This document shows, one piece after another, positions 7,224 to 16,621 of a stretch of DNA of 64,000 nucleotides. Source of the DNA: Bog-113 sp963752695 (lineage in GTDB: Bacteria > Acidobacteriota > Terriglobia > Bryobacterales > Bryobacteraceae). Location of the stretch: NCBI GenBank assembly GCA_963752695.1, contig CAVVZB010000002.1:1488001-1552000 (forward strand). Reading direction: 5' to 3'. A model generated the notes under the pieces. That model did not search any database and was not told the origin of the DNA. It saw only the letters and a program-made list of their open reading frames with translations. The position numbers and the translations under genes are program-made. Numbering within the stretch: position 1 is the stretch's first letter; every line of letters starts with the position of its first letter.

Positions 7224-9865
7224 TAAGCCTGCAGGAAACTCACGACGCTCGCTTCCTGAGCAGCCTTGGTGGCGATGCAAAGGTCGATGCCTTCCAGAAT
7301 CTGAGCCAGCGCACGGGGACCGCCCGTGAACTTGCTAATGCGTGGCTCGAAGAACGTCTGCAGTTCGGTTTTGGATTGTGCGTCGCAAAACGATTGCCCA
7401 ACCGCCGGGAACCGCGCGCCGGCGTCGAAGCCACCGCCTTGGGGCCGCTTCGCCGCAAGGTCATCGAAATGCGCTTTCATATTCTGGAACGCCAGATTGC
7501 GCGTGGATGCTTGACCTTGTCCTGCAAACAGTAGCTGAGCCGCCTCAATAAAGGGCACCTCACCGGAACCAATCGCCGCAAAGCCGGATTCGATCGATTC
7601 CTTATCGCGGAAAGAGGTCAACGCTCCAAGAATGCGGCGTTGGACTTGGCGGTCCTTCGTTTTCTTGAACTCGGCAAGGAAGCGATCATACAGGGCTTTG
7701 TCGCCATAATAACCGGCGGTGGCGAGAACGGCGCCAGTCATATTCGGGTCGATGACGGAATGATCGTCAAACCACTTGGCCGTCAGTTCCTGGGCCTGTT
7801 TGGCAAGCGTCTGATCGCCGCCCCAGGTCGCGACGGCCCGCAGCAGGCTGGGCCGCAGGAGGCGGATGTCGTCCGGCTCACCAGGCTTGGGTGTCCATCC
7901 GAGTTGCTCGGCGCGGGCCTGGAAGTTTTTCAATAGGAAGCGCTGATAGTTTGGTTGAAGATTTTCCGGCACCAGGTTTGCCCGCGGTTCCAAAGCCAGG
8001 GTCAGCGCACTCTCCGCCACATTGCGCTCGGGATCGGCATGGAATGTGTTTACCAGGGCAAGCGCATCTTTGGAGGAGAGCTTTCCGTTTTCAGCCAGCG
8101 ATTGCGCATTGCCCATGAAGTCGACACGCTCCGGCGCGCTCAGCCGCTGCTCGACATCGCCCTGGGTGAGAGCGCCAAGCAGGCCACCCTGGTAGTCCAC
8201 GCGATAGTAGCCCACTCCGCGATCGTTAGCCTCGACCCACGCCGGGCAGCTTTGCGTCTTGAGTTTCCAATCCAAGGAAGCTTGCGTCATCTGCGTGCAC
8301 TCGCTCTTACCGGCGGTCCCAGTGCCGTAGCGGACGCAAACCGGAATGCTCCAAACCTGTGGTTCGGAACCCTTGGAACCGAGCGGAAGATAGCGCTGCT
8401 GCTCCAAGTGCAACGTAGGTCCGTTCTTGCAATCGAGAGCCAGCGAAACCAAGGGAACACCGGCCTGATTCAGGAACGTCGAAAAGGCTTTCGTGACGTT
8501 CTGGTGCCCGCTACTAAGCGAATCCAAAAACTCCGGGGCGGTCGCGTTCTTAAACGCATAGTGTTTGACGTAACTCTGCACGCCTTTCTGGAAATCAGCC
8601 GAGCCCATGGAGTTTTCAAACATTCCGATCACGGCTGCGCCCTTCTGATACGTGATGCCGTCGAACGCATTGCTGATATCGTCCTTGGAGACGATTTCCT
8701 GACGGATTTTACGGGCCGAGATTAGGCTGTCTTCCTGCTCCGCGCCGAGCTTCGAATCCACATCTTCCACGCGCGTTTTCCACTCGGGCTTCCATTCGGC
8801 GATCAGCTTCTGCTCCATCCACGTGGCGAAAGCTTCGTTGAGCCAAATGTCGTTCCACCACTCGGTGGTGACCAGATCTCCGAACCACTGGTGCGCCAAC
8901 TCATGCGCGGCTACGGACGCGTACGAACGCTGACGGGCGACGGTATCGGATTCCGGCTTGGCTAGGATTAGCGTCTGCGCGTAGGTGACCATGCCGGCGT
9001 TCTCCATGGCGCCGAAGCCGAACGTTACGGGAATCGCAACCTGGTCCGACTTCTCATAAGGGAACGGCACGCCAAAGTATTCTTCCAGGCGCGTGAGGAT
9101 TGTGGCCGTGACCTCAGCTGCATACTTGGCTTCATTGGCTTTGCCCTTTGGGGTAACGATGCGCACGGGAGCGTGATTCTTCCCGGCGGTTCCGGCCTCC
9201 ACGAACTCGAACGGACCTACTCCCAATGCCACTAGATAGCTCGGTAGTGGCTTGGTTTCCTTGAAGTTGTAAGTCGCCGTGCCCGTCCCCAAACCGTTAT
9301 CACCGCTGGTCACGGGCGTATTGCTGACTGCTTTGTCAGACGCTGGCACGTGCAGGGTTAGTTGCCAGGGCACTTTGTAGGCAGGCTCGTCAAAGCACGG
9401 AAACGCGTCGCGCGCGTCGGTCGATTCGAACTGGGTGAAGAGGTACTTCTCACCGCCATCCTCCATTTCGAAAATGCCCGCGCTAGCGCCGTGCCGGATC
9501 GCTCCGGTGTAGTCGATCTTCATTTCGGCGGCTCCGGCCGGGATTGGGGAGTCGAATGCGAACCCGAGGAAGTCTTCGCCGCCCGCCAGCGTTTTCGCGG
9601 GGAACGATTTCCCTCCCGCAGTCAACGTGGCGTTCTGGACTTTAATCTGGTTGGCGTTGAGCCACAAGACGCTCATCGCGCGTTTGACGTTTAGCCTGAT
9701 GGAAATCGAGCCGGCGAAATCGTTCTTGGCCGGATCCAAGTTAAGGTTTACGCGGTAGCTCACCGGAGCAGCGGTATCGGGAAGCCGTAAAGTGGGTGGC
9801 TGTTCAGCAGCGAAAGCGGCGGAACAAAGCAGGCAGGCAAGCCAACTAAAGCGGGTAAAGCTCAT
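7220..9865 (-). CDS. secreted M1-family zinc aminopeptidase
   Basis: An 881-residue gluzincin aminopeptidase with a Sec signal peptide (FSWLACLLCSAAFA, cut near residue 20). The substrate-anchoring motif GAMEN is at about residue 285 and the zinc site HELAHQW near 320 with the third ligand in NEAFATW 18 residues on. The N-terminal beta domain (about 30-230), catalytic domain (230-480) and an ERAP1-C-like alpha-helical C-terminal domain (about 540-860) are all present, so it is full length. It should remove N-terminal residues from peptides in the periplasm or outside the cell. It lies 6 bases after lpxA on the same strand, which may just reflect crowding. Confidence 0.93.
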   Translation of the reverse strand: MSFTRFSWLACLLCSAAFAAEQPPTLRLPDTAAPVSYRVNLNLDPAKNDFAGSISIRLNVKRAMSVLWLNANQIKVQNATLTAGGKSFPAKTLAGGEDFLGFAFDSPIPAGAAEMKIDYTGAIRHGASAGIFEMEDGGEKYLFTQFESTDARDAFPCFDEPAYKVPWQLTLHVPASDKAVSNTPVTSGDNGLGTGTATYNFKETKPLPSYLVALGVGPFEFVEAGTAGKNHAPVRIVTPKGKANEAKYAAEVTATILTRLEEYFGVPFPYEKSDQVAIPVTFGFGAMENAGMVTYAQTLILAKPESDTVARQRSYASVAAHELAHQWFGDLVTTEWWNDIWLNEAFATWMEQKLIAEWKPEWKTRVEDVDSKLGAEQEDSLISARKIRQEIVSKDDISNAFDGITYQKGAAVIGMFENSMGSADFQKGVQSYVKHYAFKNATAPEFLDSLSSGHQNVTKAFSTFLNQAGVPLVSLALDCKNGPTLHLEQQRYLPLGSKGSEPQVWSIPVCVRYGTGTAGKSECTQMTQASLDWKLKTQSCPAWVEANDRGVGYYRVDYQGGLLGALTQGDVEQRLSAPERVDFMGNAQSLAENGKLSSKDALALVNTFHADPERNVAESALTLALEPRANLVPENLQPNYQRFLLKNFQARAEQLGWTPKPGEPDDIRLLRPSLLRAVATWGGDQTLAKQAQELTAKWFDDHSVIDPNMTGAVLATAGYYGDKALYDRFLAEFKKTKDRQVQRRILGALTSFRDKESIESGFAAIGSGEVPFIEAAQLLFAGQGQASTRNLAFQNMKAHFDDLAAKRPQGGGFDAGARFPAVGQSFCDAQSKTELQTFFEPRISKFTGGPRALAQILEGIDLCIATKAAQEASVVSFLQAY

Positions 9866-9871
9866 GTTACT

Positions 9872-10684
9872 TTATGTTGGCACAGGACTGTGTCGCTCCC
9901 GGCAGATCCCGCGTTTGCTGGCTCGGATGAACGCGACCAAATGACTGCACGGCTCGGCGGGCAAGCTACTCTCGATTCGAGCCAGAGCCTCATCCCGTTT
10001 CAGCCCCGAACGATAGAGCAAGCGATAGGCCTGCTTCAAGCCAGCCATCTCCGCATGCGTGAAACCGGCGCGCTTTAGCCCCACGCTGTTAATTCCTTTT
10101 GGCTCGACGTCGAATCCGGAATACAGGAAGTACGGAGGCACGTCGAGATTGACGCGCGTGTTTCCGCCGATTATCGCCAGGCGGCCAATCCGGGAGTATT
10201 GGTGAACCACCACTCCGCCGGAAATAAAAGCCTGATCCTCCACTTCAACGTGACCGGCAATCAGTGCGCAGCTTGCGATTACCGTGTGGTTGCCGATTGT
10301 GCAGTTATGGGCGATGTGGCCACTGGTCATGATGTAATTGCCATCGCCAATCCGTGTGGTGGATTCGGGCTGCGTGCCACGCGAGATGGTGTAATGCTCC
10401 CGGATGACATTGCCTGCTCCGATTGTCAGATAACTGCGATCCGTCTTGCGGAAGTTCTTATCGAGCGGATCGGTGCCAAGCACGGTGCCTGCCGAGATCT
10501 CGTTCCGATCGCCGAGGGTGGTCCAACGTTTGATGTAGACGTAGGGCTCGAGCAGGCAATCGGCGCCGATGGTTACGTCTTGCTCGATCACGCAGTATTC
10601 GCCGATCACGGTGCGCGCTCCGATTGCGGCGGCGGGGTGCACGCGCGCCGTTTCCGCCACTTGCGCCGAGGGGTCAACGGGCAT
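9872..10684 (-). CDS. lpxA: UDP-N-acetylglucosamine O-acyltransferase LpxA
   Basis: A 270-residue left-handed beta-helix acyltransferase, first step of lipid A synthesis, moving a 3-hydroxyacyl chain from ACP to UDP-GlcNAc. Hexapeptide repeats fill residues 1-190; the catalytic-histidine region reads SGHIAHNCTIGNHTVIASCA (about 119-138) and is followed by GGVVVHQYSRIG, both LpxA signatures. The C-terminal helical part GFTHAEMAGLKQAYRLLYRS is also typical and distinguishes it from LpxD. Start ATG at 10684 gives the standard N-terminus. It diverges from the LTXXQ gene; lpxD lies 570 bases away on the other strand. Confidence 0.95.
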   Translation of the reverse strand: MPVDPSAQVAETARVHPAAAIGARTVIGEYCVIEQDVTIGADCLLEPYVYIKRWTTLGDRNEISAGTVLGTDPLDKNFRKTDRSYLTIGAGNVIREHYTISRGTQPESTTRIGDGNYIMTSGHIAHNCTIGNHTVIASCALIAGHVEVEDQAFISGGVVVHQYSRIGRLAIIGGNTRVNLDVPPYFLYSGFDVEPKGINSVGLKRAGFTHAEMAGLKQAYRLLYRSGLKRDEALARIESSLPAEPCSHLVAFIRASKRGICRERHSPVPT

Positions 10685-10735
10685 GAAGCCTCATGTTATC
10701 GTGTGTAACTGATAGCACTAATGCGACCCGTACAT

Positions 10736-11242
10736 ATGCGACCTCTTGTAATCTTTCTGCTTTCTTCCGCCTCGGTGTTCGCGCAGGCCATGGGCGGCCC
10801 GATCCCCGGTCCCAATATGGCGCGCTACCAGCCTACTTACGAGGACGTGAAGGCGGCACTCGGTTTATCCGACCAGCAATTGTCCGATCTGAAGAAGATG
10901 CAGCAGGACAAGATGACAGCCACGCAAGCGTTCTATTCCAAAATGGCCGAGAAGCAGAAGGAGCTGAACGGCCTGCTGGAATCAAACTCTACCGACGCAA
11001 CGAAAATCGGCCAGTTAATGCTGGACTTGCAGCAGCTTCGTAAGCAGCCGCCGCCGTCTGGTATCGATATACACGAGAAGGCGACCGGAATTCTGAGCGC
11101 CGAACAGAAGCACAAGCTGGCCAAGGTTGAGGAGGCCCAGAAGCTGCGGAGCGCAGTCGATCAGGCTCTGCAACTAGCGCTCATCGAGCCCCCGCCCCAA
11201 GCGGCGCGCCCGGTTCATTCGATGGAAGGCGTAAAGAAGTAG
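10736..11242 (+). CDS. LTXXQ/Spy-like periplasmic protein
   Basis: A 168-residue exported helical protein: signal peptide MRPLVIFLLSSASVFA, then two LTXXQ-type motifs, GLSDQQLSDLKKMQQ and ILSAEQKHKLAKVEE, which frame a central helix rich in Lys, Gln and Asn. Spy/CpxP-type proteins act as periplasmic chaperones or stress sensors. The ATG at 10736 puts the signal peptide at the N-terminus; an earlier ATG at 10721 adds five residues. No good ribosome site is visible for either. It lies 7 bases before lpxD, so envelope stress and lipid A synthesis may be co-expressed, an inference only. Confidence 0.75.
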   Translation: MRPLVIFLLSSASVFAQAMGGPIPGPNMARYQPTYEDVKAALGLSDQQLSDLKKMQQDKMTATQAFYSKMAEKQKELNGLLESNSTDATKIGQLMLDLQQLRKQPPPSGIDIHEKATGILSAEQKHKLAKVEEAQKLRSAVDQALQLALIEPPPQAARPVHSMEGVKK

Positions 11243-11249
11243 CCCCGCT

Positions 11250-12239
11250 TTGCTGGCCCGGGACCTCGCGGAAAAGCTCGGCTGCGTCTACAAAGGCGGC
11301 AGCCTTGAACGCGAAGAACTCGGCATTTCCGGTGCCGCGACTCTCGAGGGCGCCAGGGCGACTGACCTGGCCTATGTCGGGGCCGAAAAGTTTTTTGCCG
11401 CAGCTCGTCAAACCGCAGCCGGGTGCCTGATTGCACCGCCCGAATACGAAGCCGCGCCCGGACAATTCATTATTAGCACGAGTTTCCCGCGTTCCACGTT
11501 TGCCCAAGCCCTGACGCTGCTTTATCCCGCTCGGTTGCTGCAGCCGGGAGTGCACCTGACCGCCGTCCTCGAAACGGAAGTAGCCGTATCGGATTCCGCT
11601 GAAATCGGGCCGCATTGCACGGTGGACTGCGGCTCGGTCATCGGGTCTCACACACGGCTCGGGCCGGGCTGCCACATTGGCCGCAACGTTCACATTGGCT
11701 CGCATTGCGTGCTTCACGCGGGCGTGATCATCTACGACGGCACTCTTGTTGGCGATCGGGTCATTCTGCATGCTGGGTGCGTTCTGGGCGCGGATGGGTT
11801 CGGGTTCACGCCGACGGCCGCGGGCTGGGAGAAGTTTCCGCAAGTGGGGACGGTTGTGATCGGCAACGACGTGGAGATTGGAGCAAATAGCTGTGTGGAT
11901 CGCGCGGCGTTAGGCCAAACCCGTATTGGCGATGGCTCCAAACTCGATAACATGGTGCATGTCGGGCATCATTGTGATATCGGGAAAAACGTGGTGATTG
12001 CCGCTCAAACCGGACTTTCGGGAGGAGTAGTAATCGGCGATAACGCCATCATCGGCGGGCAGGTGGGTATAGGCGATAAAGCTCGCATCGAAGCTGGCGC
12101 TGTGGTGGGCTCGGGATCGGGCATTCTGACATCGAAGATCGTGCGGGCCGGGGAGCCGGTTTGGGGAACGCCCGCCCGGCCGCTCAAGCAGTACTTGCGG
12201 CAACTGGCGGCTTTGAGCCGGCTGGGAGCGCGCAAGTGA
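11250..12239 (+). CDS. lpxD: UDP-3-O-acylglucosamine N-acyltransferase LpxD
   Basis: A 329-residue enzyme of lipid A synthesis that adds the second hydroxyacyl chain to UDP-3-O-acyl-glucosamine. The N-terminal uridine-binding part (about 1-100, with RATDLAYVGAEKFF) is followed by a long hexapeptide beta-helix. The LpxD signature region is MVHVGHHCDIGKNVVIAAQ (about residues 233-251), which holds the catalytic-type histidine, and the end GTPARPLKQYLRQLAALSRL is the usual C-terminal helix. The apparent start is TTG at 11250 with a weak AAGAAG upstream. Its TGA overlaps the GTG of the next gene (GTGA). Confidence 0.95.
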   Translation: MLARDLAEKLGCVYKGGSLEREELGISGAATLEGARATDLAYVGAEKFFAAARQTAAGCLIAPPEYEAAPGQFIISTSFPRSTFAQALTLLYPARLLQPGVHLTAVLETEVAVSDSAEIGPHCTVDCGSVIGSHTRLGPGCHIGRNVHIGSHCVLHAGVIIYDGTLVGDRVILHAGCVLGADGFGFTPTAAGWEKFPQVGTVVIGNDVEIGANSCVDRAALGQTRIGDGSKLDNMVHVGHHCDIGKNVVIAAQTGLSGGVVIGDNAIIGGQVGIGDKARIEAGAVVGSGSGILTSKIVRAGEPVWGTPARPLKQYLRQLAALSRLGARK

Positions 12240-12859
12240 TCGTTGTAGTGGGTGGACATTCGCGCAATATCGGCAAGACGTCTGTCGTGGCCAACCTGAT
12301 CGGCGCTTGCCCGCAATATCGATGGACCGCGGTTAAGATCACCCAATTCGGGCATGGGGTGTGTTCGGCGGACGGGGCGGAATGCGAATGCTCGACCGAC
12401 CCCGATCACCCGTTCGCGTTGACGCGGGAGCGAGATGCTGAATCGGGGACCGACACCGCTCGCTACTTGGCCGCGGGTGCGCGCGAATCCTTGTGGCTGC
12501 GGACCCGGATGGGAGAGCTCGGATTCGCGATGCCAGCGTTGCGGCGTGTGCTCGAACGAGCGGCGGATGTGATTCTGGAATCTAACAGTGTTCTCCAGTT
12601 CGTGCGACCGGATGTGTATCTGGTTGTTTTAGATGCAGCCAATCCCGATTTCAAGCCAACCAGCCAGCGTTATCTCGATCGCGCCGACGCGTTCTTAGTC
12701 AGTGGCGTGGGTCCGATGAGATGGCCCGCGATTGCGCCCCGCCTGTTAACGGGACGCCCCGTATTCACGCTCGGAGATGGATACTCGATCCCCACTGACG
12801 CTCTCACGTTCATCGAGACAGTCCGGCGCAAATTGACTGAAAAGCTTAAACTGAACTAA
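12236..12859 (+). CDS. P-loop NTPase of MobB/dethiobiotin-synthetase type, function unknown
   Basis: A 207-residue protein with a Walker A motif at its very start, VVVGGHSRNIGKTSVVANLI, of the SIMIBI kind seen in MobB and CobB/BioD-like proteins. A cysteine pair in GAECECSTDPDHPF and a Walker B-like strand DVYLVVLDAANPDF can be seen, and ESNSVLQFVRPD lies between. The pathway is not clear: molybdopterin genes are absent here. The GTG start overlaps the lpxD stop (GTGA) and the stop overlaps the ppk1 ATG (TAATG), so it is locked into an lpxD-NTPase-ppk1 unit. Longer frames into lpxD are not believed. Confidence 0.72.
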   Translation: MIVVVGGHSRNIGKTSVVANLIGACPQYRWTAVKITQFGHGVCSADGAECECSTDPDHPFALTRERDAESGTDTARYLAAGARESLWLRTRMGELGFAMPALRRVLERAADVILESNSVLQFVRPDVYLVVLDAANPDFKPTSQRYLDRADAFLVSGVGPMRWPAIAPRLLTGRPVFTLGDGYSIPTDALTFIETVRRKLTEKLKLN

Positions 12860-14940
12860 TGGCTGTGGCGGAACAGGCACTCCTATCACTGAGCGACACG
12901 TCGTTGTACATGAACCGCGAACTCAGCCTGCTCGAGTTCCAGAGACGGGTGTTCGATGAAGCGCGCGATGAGAGCAACGCGCTACTGGAACGTGTCAAAT
13001 TCCTGTCGATCCTCTCATCCAATCTGGACGAGTTTTTCATGGTTCGTTTCGCGGGCTTGAAGCAGCAGGTGGCGAGCGGCGTGGTGGAGCTTAGTATTGA
13101 CGGCCGCACTCCTGCGGGCGTTCTGGACGCCATACGCATTGCAGTGAACCGACTGTCCGATGACGCATATGCCTACTGGCAGGAACATCTGGGCGGAGCG
13201 CTAGCGGAAGCGGGTGTTCGCGTGATGCACTATCGCGACGCATCCAAGAAACAGAAAGCCTTTCTGGACTCTTACTTCCGGCAAACCGTTTTCCCCGTGC
13301 TGACGCCTCTGGCGTTCGATCCAGGACGTCCTTTCCCGCATATCTCGAACTTAAGTCTGAATTTGGCGGTGGTAGTGCGCACGCCGTCGGGTGAGCACTT
13401 TGCGCGCGTGAAGATCCCGGATACGCTTCCGCAACTAGTTGCAATTCCACCTGCAACAGCGGCTAGCGGGCAGATCAAGGAGTCGCATTTCTTCTGGTTG
13501 GAAGACGTGATCGAGGCCAACCTTGAGGATCTGTTCCCAGGCTTGGAGATTGTCGATTCCCATCCATTCCATGTGACGCGCGATGCCGAGTACGCCGTGC
13601 AGGAGATTGAAAGCGACGATCTTTTGGAGACGATCGAAGAGGCGGTCTGGCGGCGCCGGTTTCGAGCGCTGGTGCGGCTGCAGGTCAATCGCAAAATGCC
13701 GGAAGCAATCATGGGCATCCTGACCAGCAATCTGGAACTGGATCCGAAAGACGTCTATCACGTGGATGGCCCGCTGGACCTTGGCAGGTTGAAGGAACTG
13801 GGCGCGGTCGATCGCCCGGATTTGAAAGACAAGCCGTTCGTTCCCTGCACGCCGGCCGCGTTCCTGGAGGATGATCTGTTTGCGGCGGTGCGGCGGGAAG
13901 ACATCCTTCTGCATCATCCGTTCGACTCGTTTCAACCGGTGGTGGAGTTCCTGCGCCGAGCCGCTTCCGATCCCGAAGTGCTGGCCATGAAGATGACCCT
14001 CTACCGGACCGGGACCAACTCACCGATCGTGGCGGCGCTGCTCGACGCGGCGGTGGAACACGCCAAGCAGGTAGCCGTTCTGGTGGAGTTGAAAGCGCGA
14101 TTCGACGAAGAGAGCAACATCGAATGGGCTCGCGCACTGGAGCGTGAGGGCGTCCACGTGGTCTACGGCCTGGTCGGGCTGAAGGTCCATTCGAAAGTGG
14201 CTCTGGTGGTGCGGCGCGAGGGCGATATGATGCGGCGCTATGTGCATATGGCTACCGGCAACTACAACGCGACGACGGCGCGCTTCTACACGGACATCGG
14301 CATGCTGACCGCCGATGAGGAAATCGGCGCGGACGTGACCGATCTGTTCAACTATCTGACCGGCTACTCGGCCAAGACCGACTTCCGCAAGCTACTGGTC
14401 GCGCCGCTCAACCTGCGCCGCCGCCTGGAGGAGATGATCACTCGCGAGATCGAAAGGCATGCCAAACATGGTGATGGCCACTTGATCTTCAAGATGAACG
14501 CGCTCGAAGATCAGCCGATGATCGAAGCGCTGTATCGCGCGTCGCAGGCCGGAGTGAAGATCGACCTGCTGGTGCGCGGCTTATGCTGTTTGCGTCCTGG
14601 CGTGAAAGACGTGAGCGAGACGATCACTGTCACCAGCGTTGTCGGCCGCTTCCTGGAGCATAGCCGCATTTTCTACTTCTATAACGGCGGCAAGGAAGAG
14701 GTGTTCCTCGGCAGCGCGGACCTGATGCCACGCAACCTCAGCCGCCGCGTGGAAGTGGTTTTTCCCGTCGAGAACCCCAAGCTGATCCGGCGCTTACGGG
14801 ATGAGATTCTAGAAACGTATATGGCCGATAACGTGAAGGCCCGGGTGGAGCGTAGCGACGGCACTTATAGGCGGGCCGCACGCGCCGATGATGCCGAAAT
14901 CGTTGACAGCCAAGCCAACTTGATTCCCCGTTCGCGCTAG
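12859..14940 (+). CDS. ppk1: polyphosphate kinase 1
   Basis: A 693-residue Ppk1 that reversibly makes polyphosphate from ATP. All four domains are present: N-terminal helical domain (YMNRELSLLEFQRRVFDEA), head domain, and two phospholipase-D-like C domains. The autophosphorylated-type histidine is in LKVHSKVALVV near residue 443, followed by MATGNYNATTARFYTDIG; the second histidine is in LEHSRIFYFYNGG near 600, and LGSADLMPRNLSRRVEVVFP is the usual late block. Length agrees with the family. The ATG overlaps the preceding stop (TAATG). It ends 9 bases before the convergent glycosylasparaginase gene. Confidence 0.96.
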   Translation: MAVAEQALLSLSDTSLYMNRELSLLEFQRRVFDEARDESNALLERVKFLSILSSNLDEFFMVRFAGLKQQVASGVVELSIDGRTPAGVLDAIRIAVNRLSDDAYAYWQEHLGGALAEAGVRVMHYRDASKKQKAFLDSYFRQTVFPVLTPLAFDPGRPFPHISNLSLNLAVVVRTPSGEHFARVKIPDTLPQLVAIPPATAASGQIKESHFFWLEDVIEANLEDLFPGLEIVDSHPFHVTRDAEYAVQEIESDDLLETIEEAVWRRRFRALVRLQVNRKMPEAIMGILTSNLELDPKDVYHVDGPLDLGRLKELGAVDRPDLKDKPFVPCTPAAFLEDDLFAAVRREDILLHHPFDSFQPVVEFLRRAASDPEVLAMKMTLYRTGTNSPIVAALLDAAVEHAKQVAVLVELKARFDEESNIEWARALEREGVHVVYGLVGLKVHSKVALVVRREGDMMRRYVHMATGNYNATTARFYTDIGMLTADEEIGADVTDLFNYLTGYSAKTDFRKLLVAPLNLRRRLEEMITREIERHAKHGDGHLIFKMNALEDQPMIEALYRASQAGVKIDLLVRGLCCLRPGVKDVSETITVTSVVGRFLEHSRIFYFYNGGKEEVFLGSADLMPRNLSRRVEVVFPVENPKLIRRLRDEILETYMADNVKARVERSDGTYRRAARADDAEIVDSQANLIPRSR

Positions 14941-14949
14941 CGCGGCCGC

Positions 14950-16140
14950 TTAGACTCGCGGTTCCGGCGGCCAGGAGACGGCATCGCCCTCCAGAAGGAA
15001 CGCGCATTCTTCCAAGCGCTTAGCGCCATCGTGCACGGCAAACTTTTTTCGATTGTCCGCCGCGCCGCTCCACAAAGAAACTCCTGCGTAGGCTCCATCT
15101 TTACGGAGGATGTAATAGATCATTCCGATGAAGCGGAGTTGATTCTTATCCTCGCGGTGCATGTGTGCGATGCGCTTCAAAGCGTCCATGCCCGCCTCTT
15201 GCGGAGACATGCCCTTGCGCATGTTCTCGACAATCGTATGTGCGCCGGCGACTTTAATATTCTCTTCGCCGCTGCCCGTCGCACCCGCCGAACCGACATC
15301 CGGATCGGTGTAACACCCCGCGCCGATAACGGGTGAGTCTCCAACGCGGCCTGGAATTTTCCAAGAAAGGCCGCTAGTAGTGGTGACTCCGGAGACTTCA
15401 CCTTTTGCATTGCAAACCGAGCAGTGGATCGTACCCGTGGGCGGATGAAGCACCTTCCGGACGGCATCCGCGCGGAGGTGTTCCTGGATGCCGAGATCGG
15501 CTGCCATCGCCACCAGGCGATCGGTGTTGGCCTGAGCACTTGCGCGGGGCACGCCGGTCGAGGTATCGGGCGCTACCCAGTTCGGCGCGCCGACTTGAGC
15601 TCCCCACCAATCCTGATTGGAATGCGCTTCCCGCCACAGGGTCCAGATCTTGCGCGAGTGTTCGGTAAGCAGGTTTTCGCGGGGGAAGCCCATGCTGACG
15701 GCAAAACGTTCGGCCCCTTCTCCGCAGAGCATGACGTGGCCGGTGTGCTCCATCACGGCTTTGGCTACGAGCGATACGTTCTTGATATTGCGAACGGCGG
15801 CGACCGATCCCGCTCGACGCGTGGGCCCATGCATACAGCAGGCATCCAGTTCGACGACGCCTTCCTCGTTCGGCAGTCCGCCCAGTCCGACGCTATCGTC
15901 GTTGGGGTCGTCCTCGGGACCAGTCACCACGCGGAGGGCGGCGTCGAGCGTGTCAGCCCCACCGCGAAGCGCTTCAAAGGCTCGGTCGTGATAGGGAAAT
16001 CCGTTCCGCGCCGAAATGATTACGGGGCGCTTGCCTGCACCGGTTTGGTGGTCACCGCTGGTTTGAGCCGACGCGGTAGCTAGCGCGGTTGTGGCCAGGG
16101 CTGAGTTAGCGAAAAAGCTGCGCCGAGAGATTTGAGACAT
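14950..16140 (-). CDS. Tat-exported N4-(beta-N-acetylglucosaminyl)-L-asparaginase
   Basis: A 396-residue Ntn-hydrolase of the glycosylasparaginase group, which cuts the bond between GlcNAc and the asparagine side chain after the rest of the protein has been removed. The self-cleavage/nucleophile threonine is in GTIHCSVCNAKGEVSG; downstream GLSWKIPGRVGDSPVIGAG and ATGSGEENIK match the active enzymes. The N-terminus MSQISRRSFFANSAL carries a twin-arginine signal, so export to the periplasm is likely. A longer frame reaches 16407 but the ATG at 16140 places the RR signal correctly. It stands alone, convergent with ppk1. See also the PNGase A-type amidase at 28631. Confidence 0.92.
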   Translation of the reverse strand: MSQISRRSFFANSALATTALATASAQTSGDHQTGAGKRPVIISARNGFPYHDRAFEALRGGADTLDAALRVVTGPEDDPNDDSVGLGGLPNEEGVVELDACCMHGPTRRAGSVAAVRNIKNVSLVAKAVMEHTGHVMLCGEGAERFAVSMGFPRENLLTEHSRKIWTLWREAHSNQDWWGAQVGAPNWVAPDTSTGVPRASAQANTDRLVAMAADLGIQEHLRADAVRKVLHPPTGTIHCSVCNAKGEVSGVTTTSGLSWKIPGRVGDSPVIGAGCYTDPDVGSAGATGSGEENIKVAGAHTIVENMRKGMSPQEAGMDALKRIAHMHREDKNQLRFIGMIYYILRKDGAYAGVSLWSGAADNRKKFAVHDGAKRLEECAFLLEGDAVSWPPEPRV

Positions 16141-16171
16141 GAGACACAGTATCCCGCAGACCGATGAAACC

Positions 16172-16612
16172 TTAGTCGGCGTCGCGCCCGCGATGATTCT
16201 CGACGAAGTCTTGATCGATGGTCTTACGGCCAGCGAAGCCTTCGTCAACACCGTGCCAGAAAGCAATGTCTTGCTCTCCGAACTGCCAGCAGACATAGAC
16301 CTCGTCACCGTGCAAAAGCGTAGGGAAATCAACAAGCCCGATATCGAGATCCTTGATGAGGACTCCCATGCTCTGAATGTCTTCGACTGAAGATTTGAGC
16401 CGGGCACCGCTACGAGCTTGCAGGTCGCGATTGCGAATGAAGGGACCGCGATCGGCTAGCACTCCACCGAGCATGATGATGCGGCGAGTGAAGTTATCGG
16501 ACCATTCTTCGCAGCCTTGATATTGCGCCTTACTTTCCATGGCCTGCTGAAGCAGACGGTTCACACGGGGCAGGAACTCACGAACCTGCTCCAGCGTGAA
16601 GAATCGAGGCAT
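16172..16612 (-). CDS. DUF2203 family protein
   Basis: A 146-residue cytosolic protein. The N-terminus FFTLEQVREFLPRVNRLLQQ and the core block DIGLVDFPTLLHGDEVYVCW followed by QFGEQDIAFWHGVDEGFAGR are the defining parts of DUF2203, a family of unknown function common in soil bacteria and Chloroflexi. The many Trp, His and acidic residues in the core suggest a ligand or metal site, but this is speculation. It is 9 bases after the YjbQ gene on the same strand and 31 bases before the glycosylasparaginase start, so the three may be cotranscribed. Confidence 0.85.
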   Translation of the reverse strand: MPRFFTLEQVREFLPRVNRLLQQAMESKAQYQGCEEWSDNFTRRIIMLGGVLADRGPFIRNRDLQARSGARLKSSVEDIQSMGVLIKDLDIGLVDFPTLLHGDEVYVCWQFGEQDIAFWHGVDEGFAGRKTIDQDFVENHRGRDAD

Positions 16613-16621
16613 GACGACGGC

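Noticed and set aside
16141..16407. N-terminal extension of the glycosylasparaginase
   Set aside because: The twin-arginine signal begins at the ATG at 16140, and the extension is antisense-like and overlaps the DUF2203 gene.
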